From Closterium sp. Naga37s-1 (lineage: Eukaryota; Streptophyta; Zygnematophyceae; Desmidiales; Closteriaceae): a stretch of 64,000 bases of DNA. Below the pieces are notes generated by a model. That model did not search any database and had not been told where the DNA came from. It worked only from the letters and a program-made list of their open reading frames with translations. Position 1 is the first letter of the stretch. Each line of letters begins with the position of its first letter. The stretch covers positions 5,807,001-5,871,000 of the forward strand of contig CANJKZ010000723.1 of the NCBI GenBank assembly GCA_947471745.1, written 5' to 3'. A program made the position numbers and the translations under genes. Positions 43,601 to 54,929 of the stretch are shown here, piece by piece.

Positions 43601-44983
43601 CGGACACAAAGTGAAGGTGATCCGCACTGACAACGGGGGAGAATTCATTGGCGTTGATTCTAAGGCAGTGTTGAAGAAGAAGGGGATCCAGCATCAGCTC
43701 ACGGTGCCCTACAACCCTCAGCAGAATGGCGTAGCTGAGCGGTTCAACCGGACCCTGCAAGAAGGTGCTCGCACTCTTCTTGGGCGTGCAGGGCTGCCGG
43801 ATCCGTTTTGGGTGACTGCACTGCGGAAGGTCGCTCTTGTGAAGAATCGGGTGTTGGCGACTGTGGGGGACAAGCAGTGGGTCCCCGACACCAAGTGGTA
43901 TGGGAGTGCGCCAGCAGTCAACATGCTGAGAGCCTACGGCTGCATGGTGGTGTTTCATGTGCCTAACGAGAAGAGGGGAAAACTGGAAGCTTCTGGGAAA
44001 TGGGGTGTGCACTTGGGGCTTGCTAAGGATCACAAGGGCTGGTTGATATGGGACTTGACCAGCCAGCAGCTGACTGTGTCGAGGGATGTGAAGTTCCTCG
44101 AGTCCTTATACTACAAGGAGTGGAAGCAGCAGCAGCAGAAGCTTCCTACTACACCGCTGACCATTAAGGCTGATGAGGTGCAGCGGCCTTCGAGGCAAGT
44201 GCAGGTCACTGTCTCAGAGGATGAGATCTCTAGGGTGACTGAGGATGGGGGAGAACCTGAGGTGGAGGAGCAGCAGCAGCAGCAAGGTGCTCCACAAGGT
44301 GCCGCACGTCCGGCTGACCGTCCTAGGAGGGATGTGCGCCCTCCTAACCGGCTGACCTATCCGAGCTTTGGCAAGACAAAGGTGGTACGGGCTGGGAGTG
44401 TGGCTGAGCAGTGTAATGAGGATGAGATAGCACACTGCTACTGGGCAACTGTCCCTGAGCCCAAGACGTTAGCCGAGGCATTGAGCGGGCCCGATGCTGA
44501 GAAGTGGAAGCAGAGTGTGAAGGAGGAGTATGACTCTCTGCTGGAGAATGAGACTTGGGAGTTGTGTGAGCTGCCTCCAGGGAAGAAGGCAATCTCGTCA
44601 AAGCTGATCTTCAGGCACAAGTAGGGACCTGATGGGCCGCTACAAGTCAAGACTTGTGGCTAAGGGGTTTCAACAAAAAAAGGGGAAGGACTTTGACGAG
44701 ATTTTTGCTCCTGTGGGGAAAGGCACAACATTGCGGGTGTCATTGGCAATGGCAGCAAACCGTGGATGGTGGGTGAAGCAGATGGACATTACCACCGCCT
44801 TCCTCGATGGGATCATTCTGGAGGAGCTGTACATCTTACAGCCTAAGGGTTTGGATGATGGGAGCGGCAGTGTGCAGGCTGAAGAAGGCCATCTATGGCC
44901 TGAAGCAAGCTCCTCGTGCATGGTACCACAAGCTAGAGGAGACACTGCTGGCTGGGGGGTTCAAGAAGAGTATGCAAGATCAG
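40650..44983 (+). pseudogene. Copia-B copy 1 gag-pol up to mid-RT, split by a solo LTR
   Basis: ATG at 40650 opens Gag (KIEALDGSNYEEWSGRMRS, DKIKDTYARMAS) to about 41290. The Gly/Arg-rich and zinc-knuckle part seen in copy 2 is deleted there and the frame shifts. The protease reads HWVIDSGCTSHMTPR (about 41457-41500), followed by TAG 41759-41761. The Copia-D solo LTR (41869-43070) interrupts, then a 507-codon open stretch holds the pre-integrase CPTC, the integrase core MDVVGP, RTDNGGEF, NGVAERFNR and the linker. TAG near 44622 and a frameshift near 44875 break RT (WVKQMDITTAFLDG, KKAIYGLKQAPRAWY). The element stops at about 44983, just before the YVDD region, at a junction with minus-strand Copia-F. 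Confidence 0.93.
41869..43070 (+). mobile_element. Solo LTR of Copia-D (1202 bp) with 5-bp TSD
   Basis: Starts TGTCAACGGGAG, ends TATCTCCGCA, and is flanked by AAAGC at 41864-41868 and 43071-43075. Solo LTRs arise when the two LTRs of a full element recombine. It is the best-bounded copy of this LTR in the window. It contains more than 20 GTCGAC sites, many as GGTCGACC, concentrated in 42040-42620. Open frames inside are not genes. Confidence 0.95.
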
Positions 44984-47537
44984 AGGTAGCGCGGAGATAG
45001 CGGAGAACGTGCTTGGCAGCCCCCCACTGTATTTCCGTGTGGCGACCAAGGCCAACTAAGCGAGAGAGGACACTGAGGGGGTAAGCAAGATCGGAGCGAG
45101 TTCACATCATAGCACACATGAGTGACCCAACGAGTTCAGGATAGGGTCGCAATTCTGAGGAGGGAGCGGAAACAGCAGGAGCAGTAAGCTAATGGTTAGC
45201 TGGAAGAGGAGTGGAAACCGGTTTGGCCTGCAACATTTAAAAGTGCTCAAGGATGGAGTGGATGTAAAAAGATTGAGAAAGGGAGATGGTGCGCGCAACA
45301 CGATCGCGACGAATCTTCATGACGAGGTAGTGACGAAGCTCGCCAAGATCCTTGCACAGGAGACGCGCTCGGAGTGCCTGCTTGATTGTGGCAAGATCGG
45401 CAGAATCTTTGGCAAGGAGCACCAAGTCATTGACGTATGCAAGAATGCAAAGCCTGTGGGGGGAAGTGCGAATGAAGGGACTGGGGTCAGAAGAGGAGGT
45501 GGAGAAGCCAAAAGAGTGAAGGGTAGAGGCGAGTTTAGCATGCCATTCACGTGGGGCCTGCTTAAGACCATACATTGGGCGCTTCAGCTCCCAGAGAGTG
45601 CCTGGAGGTAAGGGGCCAGGAAAGCTAGCGGTGCGCTCAAGGAAAGTGCGTTCATGAAGCTCGCCCTGGAGAAAGGCATTAGATACATACATGGAATGAG
45701 TCTCCCAATCCCAGCGGGCGCCTAGATCAAGAAGGAGACGGGCAGTGGGGGAGTAAGTGGCAAAGTAGTCAATGCCTTCACGTTGGGTGAAGCCTTTGGC
45801 GCAGTAATGGGCTTTGAAGACAGGGAGCTCCCCAAACAACTGTTTGACACGAAAGACCCATTTGCCTTTGACAATGGTGGCGCCAAGGGGAGGGACAGAG
45901 TCGACGCAAGAGTGAGTTCTAGTAAATGCCTCACACTCCACAATGATGGCAGCCATCCACTCAGTGGCATGAAAGCCAGACACTACCCCGGAATAGGTCT
46001 GAGGGGTGGGAATAGTGGCAATGTCAATGGAAAGAAGAGTGGGAGAATTGGAGAAGTCGCTAATGGTGACACATAGGAGGGGTGAAACAGGATGTACAGA
46101 GAAGAGCTCCTCAAATCGATCTTCGACAAGATCAACGTTCTTAGAGGGAGAGAGACGAGTAAAGAGGGCAGAGTGTTGAAAAATGGACATTGCACGGGTC
46201 ATGGAGTGGGTGAGACGTGGAAAAGGTGGGGGAGCAGGAGCAGCAAGAAGGGTAGCAGAAGGAGGTGGTGAGGGAGAGGGCACGGGAGCAGAAGAGGAAG
46301 AGGCAGGAGGAGAGGTGCCAGAGATGACAGCGGAGGGGGGGGTGGATGATGCAGGCAGGGGAGGTGGAGGAGGGGCGGGAGGAAGGGGAGGAAAAGAGGG
46401 AGCAGCAGAGGGCAGTAGATCAAAGTCAGACCAATGAAGAGAAGGAGCTGGAGGGGTGGGAGAGGGAGTGAGGAATGGAGACCGAGTCTCATCAAAGATG
46501 GCATCCTGGCTGCGAATGAGCTGGTGAGAGGAGGGAGCATAGAAAAGGTAGCCATGACAGTCAGTGTTGATGCCAATAAACGTACAGAGCTGCGTCTAAG
46601 GAGTAAGCTTACCACCCTAACGCACCCGATCGGCGGGATTGATGAGGACATGAGCGACACAGCCCCACACCCAAAGAGAGTGGGCAGAAGGCTGGCGACC
46701 AGTCTAGAGCTGGAAGGGTGTAATGGAAGGGCGAAGGGGATGAGGGCGAAGGTTAGAAAGAAGAGTGGCGTGAACAAGAGCGTAGCTCCAAAGAGAGTGT
46801 GGAGCAGAGGCATGAGTAAGGAGACAGCGAGTGATCTCTATGAGAGTGCGAATACGACGCTCGGCAACACCATTCTGTTCAGGAAAATGCGAAAGGGTGG
46901 AGGTTTGGCGAATGCCGTGAGAGGAGCAGCAAGAAGAGAGAGAGAGTGGTAAAGAAATCGCCACCACCATTAGAGTGGAGGCGCGCGACAGAACGGCCAA
47001 AGCGAAGACGGGCCTGCTCAGCCTAGCGAATGATGAGGGAGGGGGCGTCAGATTTGGCACGGAGGGGATAAACAGTGGCAAAGCGAGAATGGTCATCGAT
47101 GAGAAGGAGAAAGTAGTGATAACCCTGGTGGGATGCATTGGGAGAGGGACCCCAAAGGTCCATATGCACAAGATCAAGAGGCTTGGGGGAGGCAGAAGGG
47201 GAAGAAGGATGAGGAGATTGGGAGAGCGTGGCCTGAACACAAGGGGTGCATGGAGGAGCGGGAGAGGGGGGAAGGGGGAAGGAAGATTATGGAGCAGCTT
47301 CGAGTTAACCGTGCTGCAAAGGAGAGGGAAGTTGGGGTGGCCAAGATGATGATGGAGAAGAAGGGTAGGTTGGGTGAGAGAGCGACAGTCGCAAGAGGAG
47401 ATGGGAGAGGCACAAGAAGAGGAAGTGTGATGGACAGATGAGGGGATGGGGACACAGAGGGTGTAGAGGCGAGTAGTAGGAAAAATGGTGAAACGAGCGA
47501 GGTGTCAATTATGGTAATGAAGATCACATTAGAGTTC
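44984..47537 (-). pseudogene. Copia-F integrase, RT and pre-RNase H region, minus strand
   Basis: In coding order from 47537: integrase with HMDLWGPS (about 47155), HSNGGGDFF (about 46970, Asn where the second catalytic Asp belongs), EQNGVAERRIRT (about 46870); an acidic-poor, Pro-rich linker; RT open over 348 codons (46283-45237) with GKWVFRVKQ, KGFTQREGIDYF, MYGLKQAPREWH and the active site LAYVNDLVLL at about 45425, again with Asn for Asp. After a shift it continues with KMLQAKPVSTPLP, RSDLAYPLSVLSRL and AKHVLRYLRATSDL near 44990. A stop after PANH and frameshifts in the integrase add to the damage. RNase H is missing here; a fitting RNase H lies at 62713. Confidence 0.9.
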
Positions 47538-48020
47538 ACCAAATTGAGTTGGCAAGTGTTGCCAACTTGGGTGAGGTGGATTGTGGAGGTTGCGAAATGG
47601 ACAAAAGTCAAAGTGGGGTTCCTATAGGGAAGGAATTTGGTGTGCTTATGGGGCTTCCTTGGTTGGGGACTCTATGGGGACTTTTCCTCTCGTCCTCCTC
47701 TTCCCCTCCCACCTGGTTAATTGCTACTCTAACTTTCTTGTGTGAATCTTGTGAGACTCTAGTGATTGAGTTAAGATTCTATGACAGCATACCCCACCCT
47801 GTGCGCCGAATCTGATAAGTCGAGATATACTTCACCTCTTGATACGATTCAATTTGGGAATTGTAGCTACGCTCTAGAGCTACAACATATCCAAAAATGG
47901 TGTATTTTACGTCGACAGCATTTCTTGTGAGCGCACCTTTTTCTGTCCAGAATTCTAAGCCAACGATTTTGAGAAATTTAGGCACCTAATCTTCGTAGAC
48001 TCCGTCCTTAGTCTCTAACA
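47538..48020 (+). repeat. Copia-B LTR, 3' part (483 bp), 5' LTR of copy 2
   Basis: Begins inside the LTR at ACCAAATTGAG and ends CTCTAACA; a PBS follows. The upstream ~370 bp of the LTR are lost at the junction with Copia-F. Confidence 0.9.
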
Positions 48021-48022
48021 AG

Positions 48023-48034
48023 TGGTATCAGAGC
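48023..48034 (+). other. Primer binding site, initiator Met tRNA type
   Basis: TGGTATCAGAGC, two bases after the Copia-B LTR end at 48020. Confidence 0.92.
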
Positions 48035-48255
48035 TGATTAAGGACCTTGTGGGGAGTCTATGGAAGTGTGAAGATCCTCCTAGACTCACCATGGCCTGTG
48101 GGCATGCCTAAGTAGAGTTCTAGAGGTTGCATGTGACTTCCGCTAAGGGGAAACTCTGCCGAAATTTCGTTGGCGCCGACACTTGTGGAAATATTGTGGG
48201 ACTTCGTTGAGGACAGCAAGGGGGGAGCTGAAACTTGTGATTGGGAGCAGAAGAA

Positions 48256-49112
48256 ATGAGTCAAGAGAGTGGAGATGCAGCTGAGAAGAGGAATGAGCCA
48301 CCACCATCCAAGATTGAGGCATTGGATGGCTCCAACTATGAGGAATGGAGCGGGCGGATGCGGAGTCCGTTTAAGCGCTACAAGCTGCTCAAACTTGCGA
48401 TGGGAGAAGAGAAGATGCCAGAGGAAGGCAACGCCCGCGATCGGTGGATTGAAAAGAGCGCGGTGCTGTACGACTTAATCCTTCAATCGGTCAACAACGA
48501 CATGTTCCAACACAGCAAGGATTTGGTGGAGTTGGATGATTCCGGACCGAAGGCGTGGAAGCTACTGCGTGATGTGATTCAGCCCAACACGTTGCCGATG
48601 GTGATTGTGTTGGAGAAGGAGCTGGCTGCCCTCTCTATGCGACCGGGTGATGATGTGAAGCCAGCCTTGGACAAGATCAAGGACACCTATGCGAGGATGG
48701 CAGCGGCGGGCAGTGATGTGTCGCATATGCAACAATGCAACAAGATCATCTCGGTGCTCGACAATTCGTGGGACAACCTCATCCCCACCCTTAACGTTCA
48801 GCAGGACAAGTGGACGCCTGAGTGGCTACGGCAGCAGGCACCACACGGGAGGTGGTGCTGCCAACAAAACTGCTGAGGGGTATGGGGCTGTAGGAGGCAG
48901 CAGAGGAAGAGGAGGAGGGAGAGGCCGAGGCCGTGGGAGAGGCCGAGGCCGTGGGAGAGGCCTTGGCAGAGGGAGAGGCCGAGGTGACTACAACGAGGGG
49001 CATGGGAGCTCTGGTGGCAAGGGGAGCACCCGAATGGAGGGTGCGTGCTGGTGATGCAAGAGGGTGGACACCCATGGTTCAAGTGTTTCAGCAGGCCTCC
49101 AGGCATGAAGCG
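48256..49112 (+). pseudogene. Copia-B copy 2 gag with broken zinc knuckle
   Basis: ATG at 48256; Gag (KIEALDGSNYEEWSGRMRS, DKIKDTYARMAAAGSD) runs to about 48830, where a ~45 bp loss shifts the frame. A Gly/Arg-rich region (repeated GRGRGRG, 48900-48990) follows. The CCHC knuckle can still be seen at about 49045-49090, but a TGA replaces a Trp codon between its first two Cys and one base is lost before the His. Compared with copy 1 this copy retains the Arg-Gly and knuckle part. Downstream it is interrupted, near 49112, by 170 bp of unassigned sequence and then Copia-A. Confidence 0.9.
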
Positions 49113-49279
49113 CGGCGTACCGGACCGCAACGTACGCCGCGCCTCCATGATCCATGCGGCTGTATGGGGGTTAGCACTAGGGGGTACAGTATTTCTCTCG
49201 ACATTCTTCTTGTACCCCAACCTTGACCTAATCGACTCATCCTTGCCTAGACTTCTAACATGGTAACTAGAGCAATAGG
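49113..49279. other. Unassigned segment between Copia-B gag and Copia-A
   Basis: Includes GCGGCGTACCGGACCGC and a stretch encoding a hydrophobic frame of no recognised family. A related CGGTACGCCG motif occurs at 55925-55950 on the other side of the nested Copia-A, so this seems to be part of the pre-insertion target. Confidence 0.45.
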
Positions 49280-50084
49280 TGTTGGTGCAACCCTACGGTT
49301 TGCACTCGGCTTGTTGTCCGTGTGCGTGAATGTGTGTGTGTATGGAATGGTATGAGGTATATTTCATGCTTATAATTGTGTGTGAATGTTGAGTCATGAT
49401 GTCGAGTGTGTGTGTCGAGTCAATGGCGAGTTATCGCTAGACGCGTGTTACGCGGTCGTTTGTGTCTCGCGCGCGGTTTCTATTTTGTCGTGCGCGGTTT
49501 CTATTTTGTCCTGTGTCGAACGTTCGGCGTGTCGCAGGTGTGTGCAGCAGACCCATCAAGAACTCAAGGATGAGTTTGTGATGAAGAGCCCGAGCCTTGG
49601 TGTCAAGCCTCAAGTGATTTCGAAGCTTGCCAAAAGGGTACACCTCAAGATATTGAAGATAGTTACATTACTTTGTGTAGTGTAACATTTCACTTGGTGT
49701 AGGCCTAGTGAAGGGTAGTTTCGAGACCCTTCGTGGTTGGGGACAGTGTGGCACTGTTCCACATCACTGTACCTCGGCTCTTGGGGTTTTTAGGAGCTGG
49801 GAGTCATTCCCAACTTGTAACTCTTCCTATCTTGTGTTCTAAGACTATAGTGGCTGCCATAGTACCGTTCGTTCAAACCGACGCTGTGTCGTCAATTCTT
49901 TATCAAATCGTGCAATCTAAATTGCTAATTGTAGACGACGTGAAGACGCTCCAGATCCAATTTGAATCAAGTCATTTGCAGCTGTGAGAAGAACGCTATC
50001 AACGTTTGAAGCCGCTGTGCAGAAATCCGTCTGTGCTCTCTATCTTTCGTTTTAGGCACATTCAAGCCTATTGTGACTATAACA
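49280..50084 (+). repeat. Copia-A copy 4, 5' LTR (805 bp)
   Basis: TGTTGGTGCAACCC...GACTATAACA. Compared with the 3' LTR it lacks 13 bp around GGGATAATATA at about 49358, an AT-rich stretch that may be part of the promoter. It also contains a direct repeat GTGCGCGGTTTCTATTTTG-like, twice in 49470-49510. Confidence 0.95.
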
Positions 50085-50086
50085 AG

Positions 50087-50099
50087 TGGTATCAGAGCC
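50087..50099 (+). other. Primer binding site, initiator Met tRNA type
   Basis: TGGTATCAGAGCC two bases inside the 5' LTR. Confidence 0.95.
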
Positions 50100-50118
50100 C
50101 CTTGGAGCAGTTTCGACA

Positions 50119-53100
50119 ATGTCTGGACCTGAGGAAAGGGGTGGCAGAGGTGCTGGTGGCAGTGGAGAAGCTCAAGCTCAAGGCCAACCCCGTGATTCAG
50201 CCATGGCGCCCATGCAACCAAGTCTTGGCCCACCTAGGGATGAGCCTAGGGTGTTTGGGCTTGACAAGTTCAACGGTGACAACTTTGCTGAATGGTCCTT
50301 CAAGATGGAGAACATCTTTGACCACTATGACCTGCTGGAGGTGATGGAAGGAACGGAGAAGCGCCCCGAGAACGACCCGGAGAAGAGCCCGTGGGTGCGG
50401 AAGAGCGCACAAGGCTATCTCTTACTTGGGCAAGCGTTGGGGAGCAGTCAGATCCGTCACATCAAGCCATTCCAGCGTGAACCAGAGAAAGGACCAAAGG
50501 CATGGGCTGCTCTCAAGGGTGTACATGCTCCTGCAACAGCGGCGGTAGCGGTGGTATTGGAACGGCAAATGGCGGCACTACGAATTGAAGAAGACGAAGC
50601 GGTTGAAGAAGGGGTGCAGAAATCCTTCGACTTGTTGACGCGGCTTGAGGGAGCTGATTTGAACTACAGTGAGCTCCAAAAGAAGACCAAGTTGCTGGCC
50701 TTACTCCCAGAGTCATGGTCCTCGCTCATCATCAACCTTAATCGCGACTTGCCCCGCCTCTCGCTTGAAGACGTGAAGCGAGCTATCCTTCAAGAGGATT
50801 TCCGCCGCCGTGAGTTGGCGAGTGCGGATGGCGCTGGGGCAGCGAGCATCGGCCGTGGATATGGTCGAGGAAGAGGCAGAGGACGAGGGGGAGGAAGGTT
50901 TGGTGACAGCAACTTCGGCGGAGGCCGCAGGAGTGGCGGTTACGGCAGCGACGACAAGAGCTACGGACGCGGTCGCGGCCGATTCGACGGCGAGTGTCAC
51001 TATTGCCACAAGAGCGGACACATGTGGCGCGACTGCTACAAACTCCCTGATGGTTGGACCCCTGCTCAAGGCCAAGAGGGTAGAGGAGCAGGAGGAGGGA
51101 GAGGACGAGGCCGTGGAGGCCGTGGCGGTCGTGGTGGCGGAGCTGCAAACCTGAAGAGCGGAGACAATGACAAGGACCCGAGCGACGATCGATACCCGGG
51201 TCTATTCTACTTCGTGTCGACGCAAGTACCGGCTGGTCCAGAGAAGGATGAAGGCTTTGAGGAGCCAGCAGCTGTGGGGAAGGTGACCCTACACCCCCTG
51301 GACTATTGGGTGATTGATAGTGGCGCTACCTGTAGCATGACACCTCGCCCGGACTTGCTCACCGAACTCGAGCCGTCACCGGTGAAGCATGTCACATCGG
51401 CTTTGGGGCAGCGAGCAGAGGTGAAAGGCATGGGCAAGGCCATGTTCAAGGGTGCTGATGGGAAGATGGTGGGCCTCAAGAACGTGCTTTGGGTGCCCAG
51501 CCTTGCTGCAAACCTGATTTCCGTGCGGCGGTTGGCAAAGGCCGGCATGGACACGAACTCGAAGGGAGCCAAGACCTACACCGCAAGGCTTGGCGATCGA
51601 ATTCTTTGGGACCTTCATGAGGACAGGGATGTCTACAACGAGATGTGGCAGATCCCAGTGGTCCCTATGCCTAAGGAGAGGCAAGTGGCAGCAAGCATCA
51701 GCACCAAGGATGGAGCGGTCGGTAGCGACGATGGCGCGAACGGTCGCGCTAAGGAGAATGAGCTCAAGAAGAGCAAACCTGGAGGGACCAGCAAGTTCAG
51801 TGAACCTAAGGAGAGTGGTGCAGCAACCAAGGAGCAGCAAAAGGGTGAGGAGAACCCAGAGGCAGCAGCGGAGGAGGACTACGGAGAGAGTATGTGGGGC
51901 GCTATTGCGAGCGCGGCATTCTCCAATCCAACTTCGGCTACGGGGGAGTGTGATTGGCTCACCTTGCATCGGCGCATGGGGCATGTGGCCCTGCCCATCT
52001 TGCAGCAGCTAGTGAAGAATGAGATGGTTGCTGGCATACGTGTGAAGGGGGAGCCCGATGAGGTGCTTGGCTGCCCGACGTGCATTCAAGCCAAGTTCAC
52101 CCGGTTTCCGTTCCCTAGTTCGGAGGCAACGGCAAAGGCACCGCTTGATGAGGTGGTGATGGACGTGGTGGGCCCCCTGAAGCTTGGAGCTGCTGGAGCT
52201 GAGTATTTTCTCACCATTGTCGACGTCTACACCCGCATGACTTGGGTGTACGTGCTGGCCAAGAAGAGCGACGTGGCTGAAACGTTGAAGACGGATTGGT
52301 TCCCGATGGTGGAGCGGCAACAAGACCGTCTAGTCAAGTCAATCCGCACCGATCGAGGGGGAGAGTTCCTGAGCAAGGAGTTTGGGTTGTGGCTGAAGAA
52401 GAATGGTATTCGGCACTCCCTCACCATGCCATACTCCCCTGCAATGAACGGCATCGCCGAGCGAGCGAACCGCACAATCACGGAGGCGGCACGCGGGTTG
52501 CTCATTGAAGCCGGGCTACCCGACTATTTCTGGCCTGATGCGGTGCGGAGCGCGTGTGTGGCCAAGAACAGAGCCTTGACTCATGTGGGAGCAGACAAAT
52601 GGGTGCCCTATGTGGAGTGGCTAGGAAGGAAGCCAAAGGTGGATATGCTTCGGGTGTTCGGGTGCATGTGCATGGCGCTCGTGCCTAAGCATCTTCGGCA
52701 CAACAAGCTTGGTGCCAAGGCGGTGTGGGCCGTGCACTTGGGCATGGCTCAAAACAGCAAGGGATGGCTTCTTTGGGACCCATTCACCAAGAAGTTCTTG
52801 GTGAGCAGGGACTGCAAGTTCATGGAGAACTTCATGTACAAGGATTGGAAGACGGAGAATGAGGCGAAGATAGGCGTGCGGTTTGGGGAGGTGAAGAGTT
52901 CCGGTTTGGAGCATGTGGAGCTGCCTTTGGAGCTGAGAAGCGGCAGCACAACCACAAGGCAATCCTCCCTTGTGAATGGGGGAGAGGAGGCCAATGATGC
53001 AGAGGAAGAAGAGGAGGAGGTGCAGCAAGTGAGCGAGCGTGCACCGTCACTCCCTTCCCGTACTACGAGTGCTCCACGGATTCGAGCCACACCGCAGCAA

Positions 53101-54888
53101 CGCCAAGGCCTTCAAGTCCCTGCAGCTGAGGAGGAAGGAAGGGGCAAAAGGAGAGTTCAACCCCCTAATAGGCTGACCTATGATGCGCCGGGAAATCAGG
53201 GCAAGACAGCCCTGGCCGGAGCGGCAATGATGGTCGGAGACGACGAGGAGAGTGACTACGAGGAGTGTGCCTTCGCATTCTTCTCTCCGGTGGAGATGCC
53301 GGGAGAACCAGCAACTCTCAAGGAGGCTTTGGAGAGTAGTGATGCTGAGGAGTGTAAGAAGGCCATGGAGAGTGAGCTGAAGAGCATCGAGGAGAATGAC
53401 ACGTTTGAATTGGTGGAGCTACCGGAGGGGCGTACGGCGATAACGTCCAAGTGGCTCTTCAAAATCAAGTCGGATGCCGACGGCAAGATCGAGCGCTACA
53501 AGTCTAGGCTTGTAGCCAAGGGGTACCAGCAGAAGGAGAAGGTGGACTTCAAGGAGCTGTTTGCCCCTGTGGTGAAGCCGACGACGCTGCGAACCCCATT
53601 CGCGGGAGCCGCCATCAAAGGATGGGTAGTAAAGCAAATGGACATCGTAACGGCATTCCTTAACGGCATCCTTGAGGAGGAGATTTTTATGGCGCAGCCA
53701 GAGGGGTTTGATTATGGTAGTGGCAGAGTGTGGAAGCTGAAGAAGGCCCTCTATGGGCTGAAGCAGGCCCCTAGGCAATGGTACATGAAGCTGCGCGAAG
53801 TGTTGGAGGGGATCGGCTTCACTCCCTCAACGGCCGATCACTCCTTGTTCATGCTTGGCGAGGGGGAGCAGAGGATTTTCATGGTGGTTTATGTGGATGA
53901 CATCCTCATTTTCTCACCCTCTTCTGACCTTGTGAAGGAGGTGATGCTGAAGCTTCAAGACAAGTTCAAGTGCAAGGCCCTTGGTGACGTGAGCTTCTAC
54001 CTTGGGCTCCACATCGAACGAGATGTGGAGAAGCGGTGCATGCGGGTGCATCAACGAAAGTACCTGGAGGCATTGGCTGCCAACTTTGGGCAGAGTGAAG
54101 GCCATGTGGCTACACCCTTTCCCTCTGGGTTCAAGTGTGTGAAGGGACCAGAGGAGGAGAGCGTTGGTGAAGAGGAGAGGCGCCGATTTCACTCGTTGGT
54201 GGGCAGCCTCATGTATGCGGCGGTAAACACCCGACCGGACGTCGCGTTTGCTACCGGGCAGCTGGCTAGGGTTGTGCAATGCCCTAATGAGGAGCAGGTA
54301 GCAGCTGGAATGAGGGTGGCCAAGTATCTTGGCCAAACACCGACCGTTGGGCTGCAATACTCGGCGGCGGCACAAAGGCGCCAAAAGGGCGCGGATGGTG
54401 TTGAACCCGGGCGTTTGTTCCTCACCGCCTACTCGGATGCTTCATATGCATCAGAACCAGAGGACATGACAAGTGTGGGAGGCTTCATATGCTGTGTTGG
54501 TGGAGGCCCAACTGCTTGGGAGAGCAAGAAGCAGGTTGACCAAGCTTTGAGCTCGGTGGAGTCCGAGTACATGGCACTCTTCCGTGCCGTACGGGAGATT
54601 GTGTGGCAGCGGCGTTTGTTGGCTGAATTGGGGGAGGAGCAGCAAGGACCTACCCCACTGTACTGTGACAGCCAGGGTGCCATTGCTCTTGCTAAGAACC
54701 CTGTGTTGCATGGACTCACGAAGCACATGAGGGTGAAGTGGCATTGGACGAGGAGCATGGTAACCGCGGGTGAAGTTGAGTTGCGCTACGTGAAGACCAC
54801 GGGGCAGCCGGCTGACATGATGACCAAGAGGCTGGTGGAGCAGCAGCATTGGAAGTGTTGCAAGCTGGCTGGGATGGCTCTGAACTGA
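50119..54888 (+). CDS. Copia-A gag-pol polyprotein, intact (1589 aa)
   Basis: The first ATG after the PBS is at 50119; upstream in-frame codons overlap the PBS and are not used. Gag (about 35-230) carries FGLDKFNGDNFAEWSF; a Gly/Arg-rich tract (about 244-290) precedes the CCHC knuckle CHYCHKSGHMWRDC (about 292-306). Protease: VIDSGAT, Asp 400. Pre-integrase HHCC: His 617/622, Cys 652/655. Integrase triad Asp 682, Asp 745, Glu 781, the DX35E spacing. Acidic Glu-rich linker near 965. RT active site YVDD 1258-1261. RNase H Asp 1440, Glu 1483, Asp 1517. Stop TGA 54886-54888. Order integrase before RT defines Copia. All key residues are present; oddities against copies 2 and 3 are Cys for Trp in DAEECKKAM and Pro for Leu in TTLRTPFAG. 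It would act in cytoplasmic particles and then in the nucleus. Confidence 0.97.
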   Translation: MSGPEERGGRGAGGSGEAQAQGQPRDSAMAPMQPSLGPPRDEPRVFGLDKFNGDNFAEWSFKMENIFDHYDLLEVMEGTEKRPENDPEKSPWVRKSAQGYLLLGQALGSSQIRHIKPFQREPEKGPKAWAALKGVHAPATAAVAVVLERQMAALRIEEDEAVEEGVQKSFDLLTRLEGADLNYSELQKKTKLLALLPESWSSLIINLNRDLPRLSLEDVKRAILQEDFRRRELASADGAGAASIGRGYGRGRGRGRGGGRFGDSNFGGGRRSGGYGSDDKSYGRGRGRFDGECHYCHKSGHMWRDCYKLPDGWTPAQGQEGRGAGGGRGRGRGGRGGRGGGAANLKSGDNDKDPSDDRYPGLFYFVSTQVPAGPEKDEGFEEPAAVGKVTLHPLDYWVIDSGATCSMTPRPDLLTELEPSPVKHVTSALGQRAEVKGMGKAMFKGADGKMVGLKNVLWVPSLAANLISVRRLAKAGMDTNSKGAKTYTARLGDRILWDLHEDRDVYNEMWQIPVVPMPKERQVAASISTKDGAVGSDDGANGRAKENELKKSKPGGTSKFSEPKESGAATKEQQKGEENPEAAAEEDYGESMWGAIASAAFSNPTSATGECDWLTLHRRMGHVALPILQQLVKNEMVAGIRVKGEPDEVLGCPTCIQAKFTRFPFPSSEATAKAPLDEVVMDVVGPLKLGAAGAEYFLTIVDVYTRMTWVYVLAKKSDVAETLKTDWFPMVERQQDRLVKSIRTDRGGEFLSKEFGLWLKKNGIRHSLTMPYSPAMNGIAERANRTITEAARGLLIEAGLPDYFWPDAVRSACVAKNRALTHVGADKWVPYVEWLGRKPKVDMLRVFGCMCMALVPKHLRHNKLGAKAVWAVHLGMAQNSKGWLLWDPFTKKFLVSRDCKFMENFMYKDWKTENEAKIGVRFGEVKSSGLEHVELPLELRSGSTTTRQSSLVNGGEEANDAEEEEEEVQQVSERAPSLPSRTTSAPRIRATPQQRQGLQVPAAEEEGRGKRRVQPPNRLTYDAPGNQGKTALAGAAMMVGDDEESDYEECAFAFFSPVEMPGEPATLKEALESSDAEECKKAMESELKSIEENDTFELVELPEGRTAITSKWLFKIKSDADGKIERYKSRLVAKGYQQKEKVDFKELFAPVVKPTTLRTPFAGAAIKGWVVKQMDIVTAFLNGILEEEIFMAQPEGFDYGSGRVWKLKKALYGLKQAPRQWYMKLREVLEGIGFTPSTADHSLFMLGEGEQRIFMVVYVDDILIFSPSSDLVKEVMLKLQDKFKCKALGDVSFYLGLHIERDVEKRCMRVHQRKYLEALAANFGQSEGHVATPFPSGFKCVKGPEEESVGEEERRRFHSLVGSLMYAAVNTRPDVAFATGQLARVVQCPNEEQVAAGMRVAKYLGQTPTVGLQYSAAAQRRQKGADGVEPGRLFLTAYSDASYASEPEDMTSVGGFICCVGGGPTAWESKKQVDQALSSVESEYMALFRAVREIVWQRRLLAELGEEQQGPTPLYCDSQGAIALAKNPVLHGLTKHMRVKWHWTRSMVTAGEVELRYVKTTGQPADMMTKRLVEQQHWKCCKLAGMALN

Positions 54889-54918
54889 GAGAGCAACATA
54901 TCCTAAGGCCAACAATCC

Positions 54919-54929
54919 GAGGGGGAGTT
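54919..54929 (+). other. Polypurine tract of Copia-A copy 4
   Basis: GAGGGGGAGTT directly before the 3' LTR; start site for plus-strand DNA synthesis. Identical in copy 2. Confidence 0.92.
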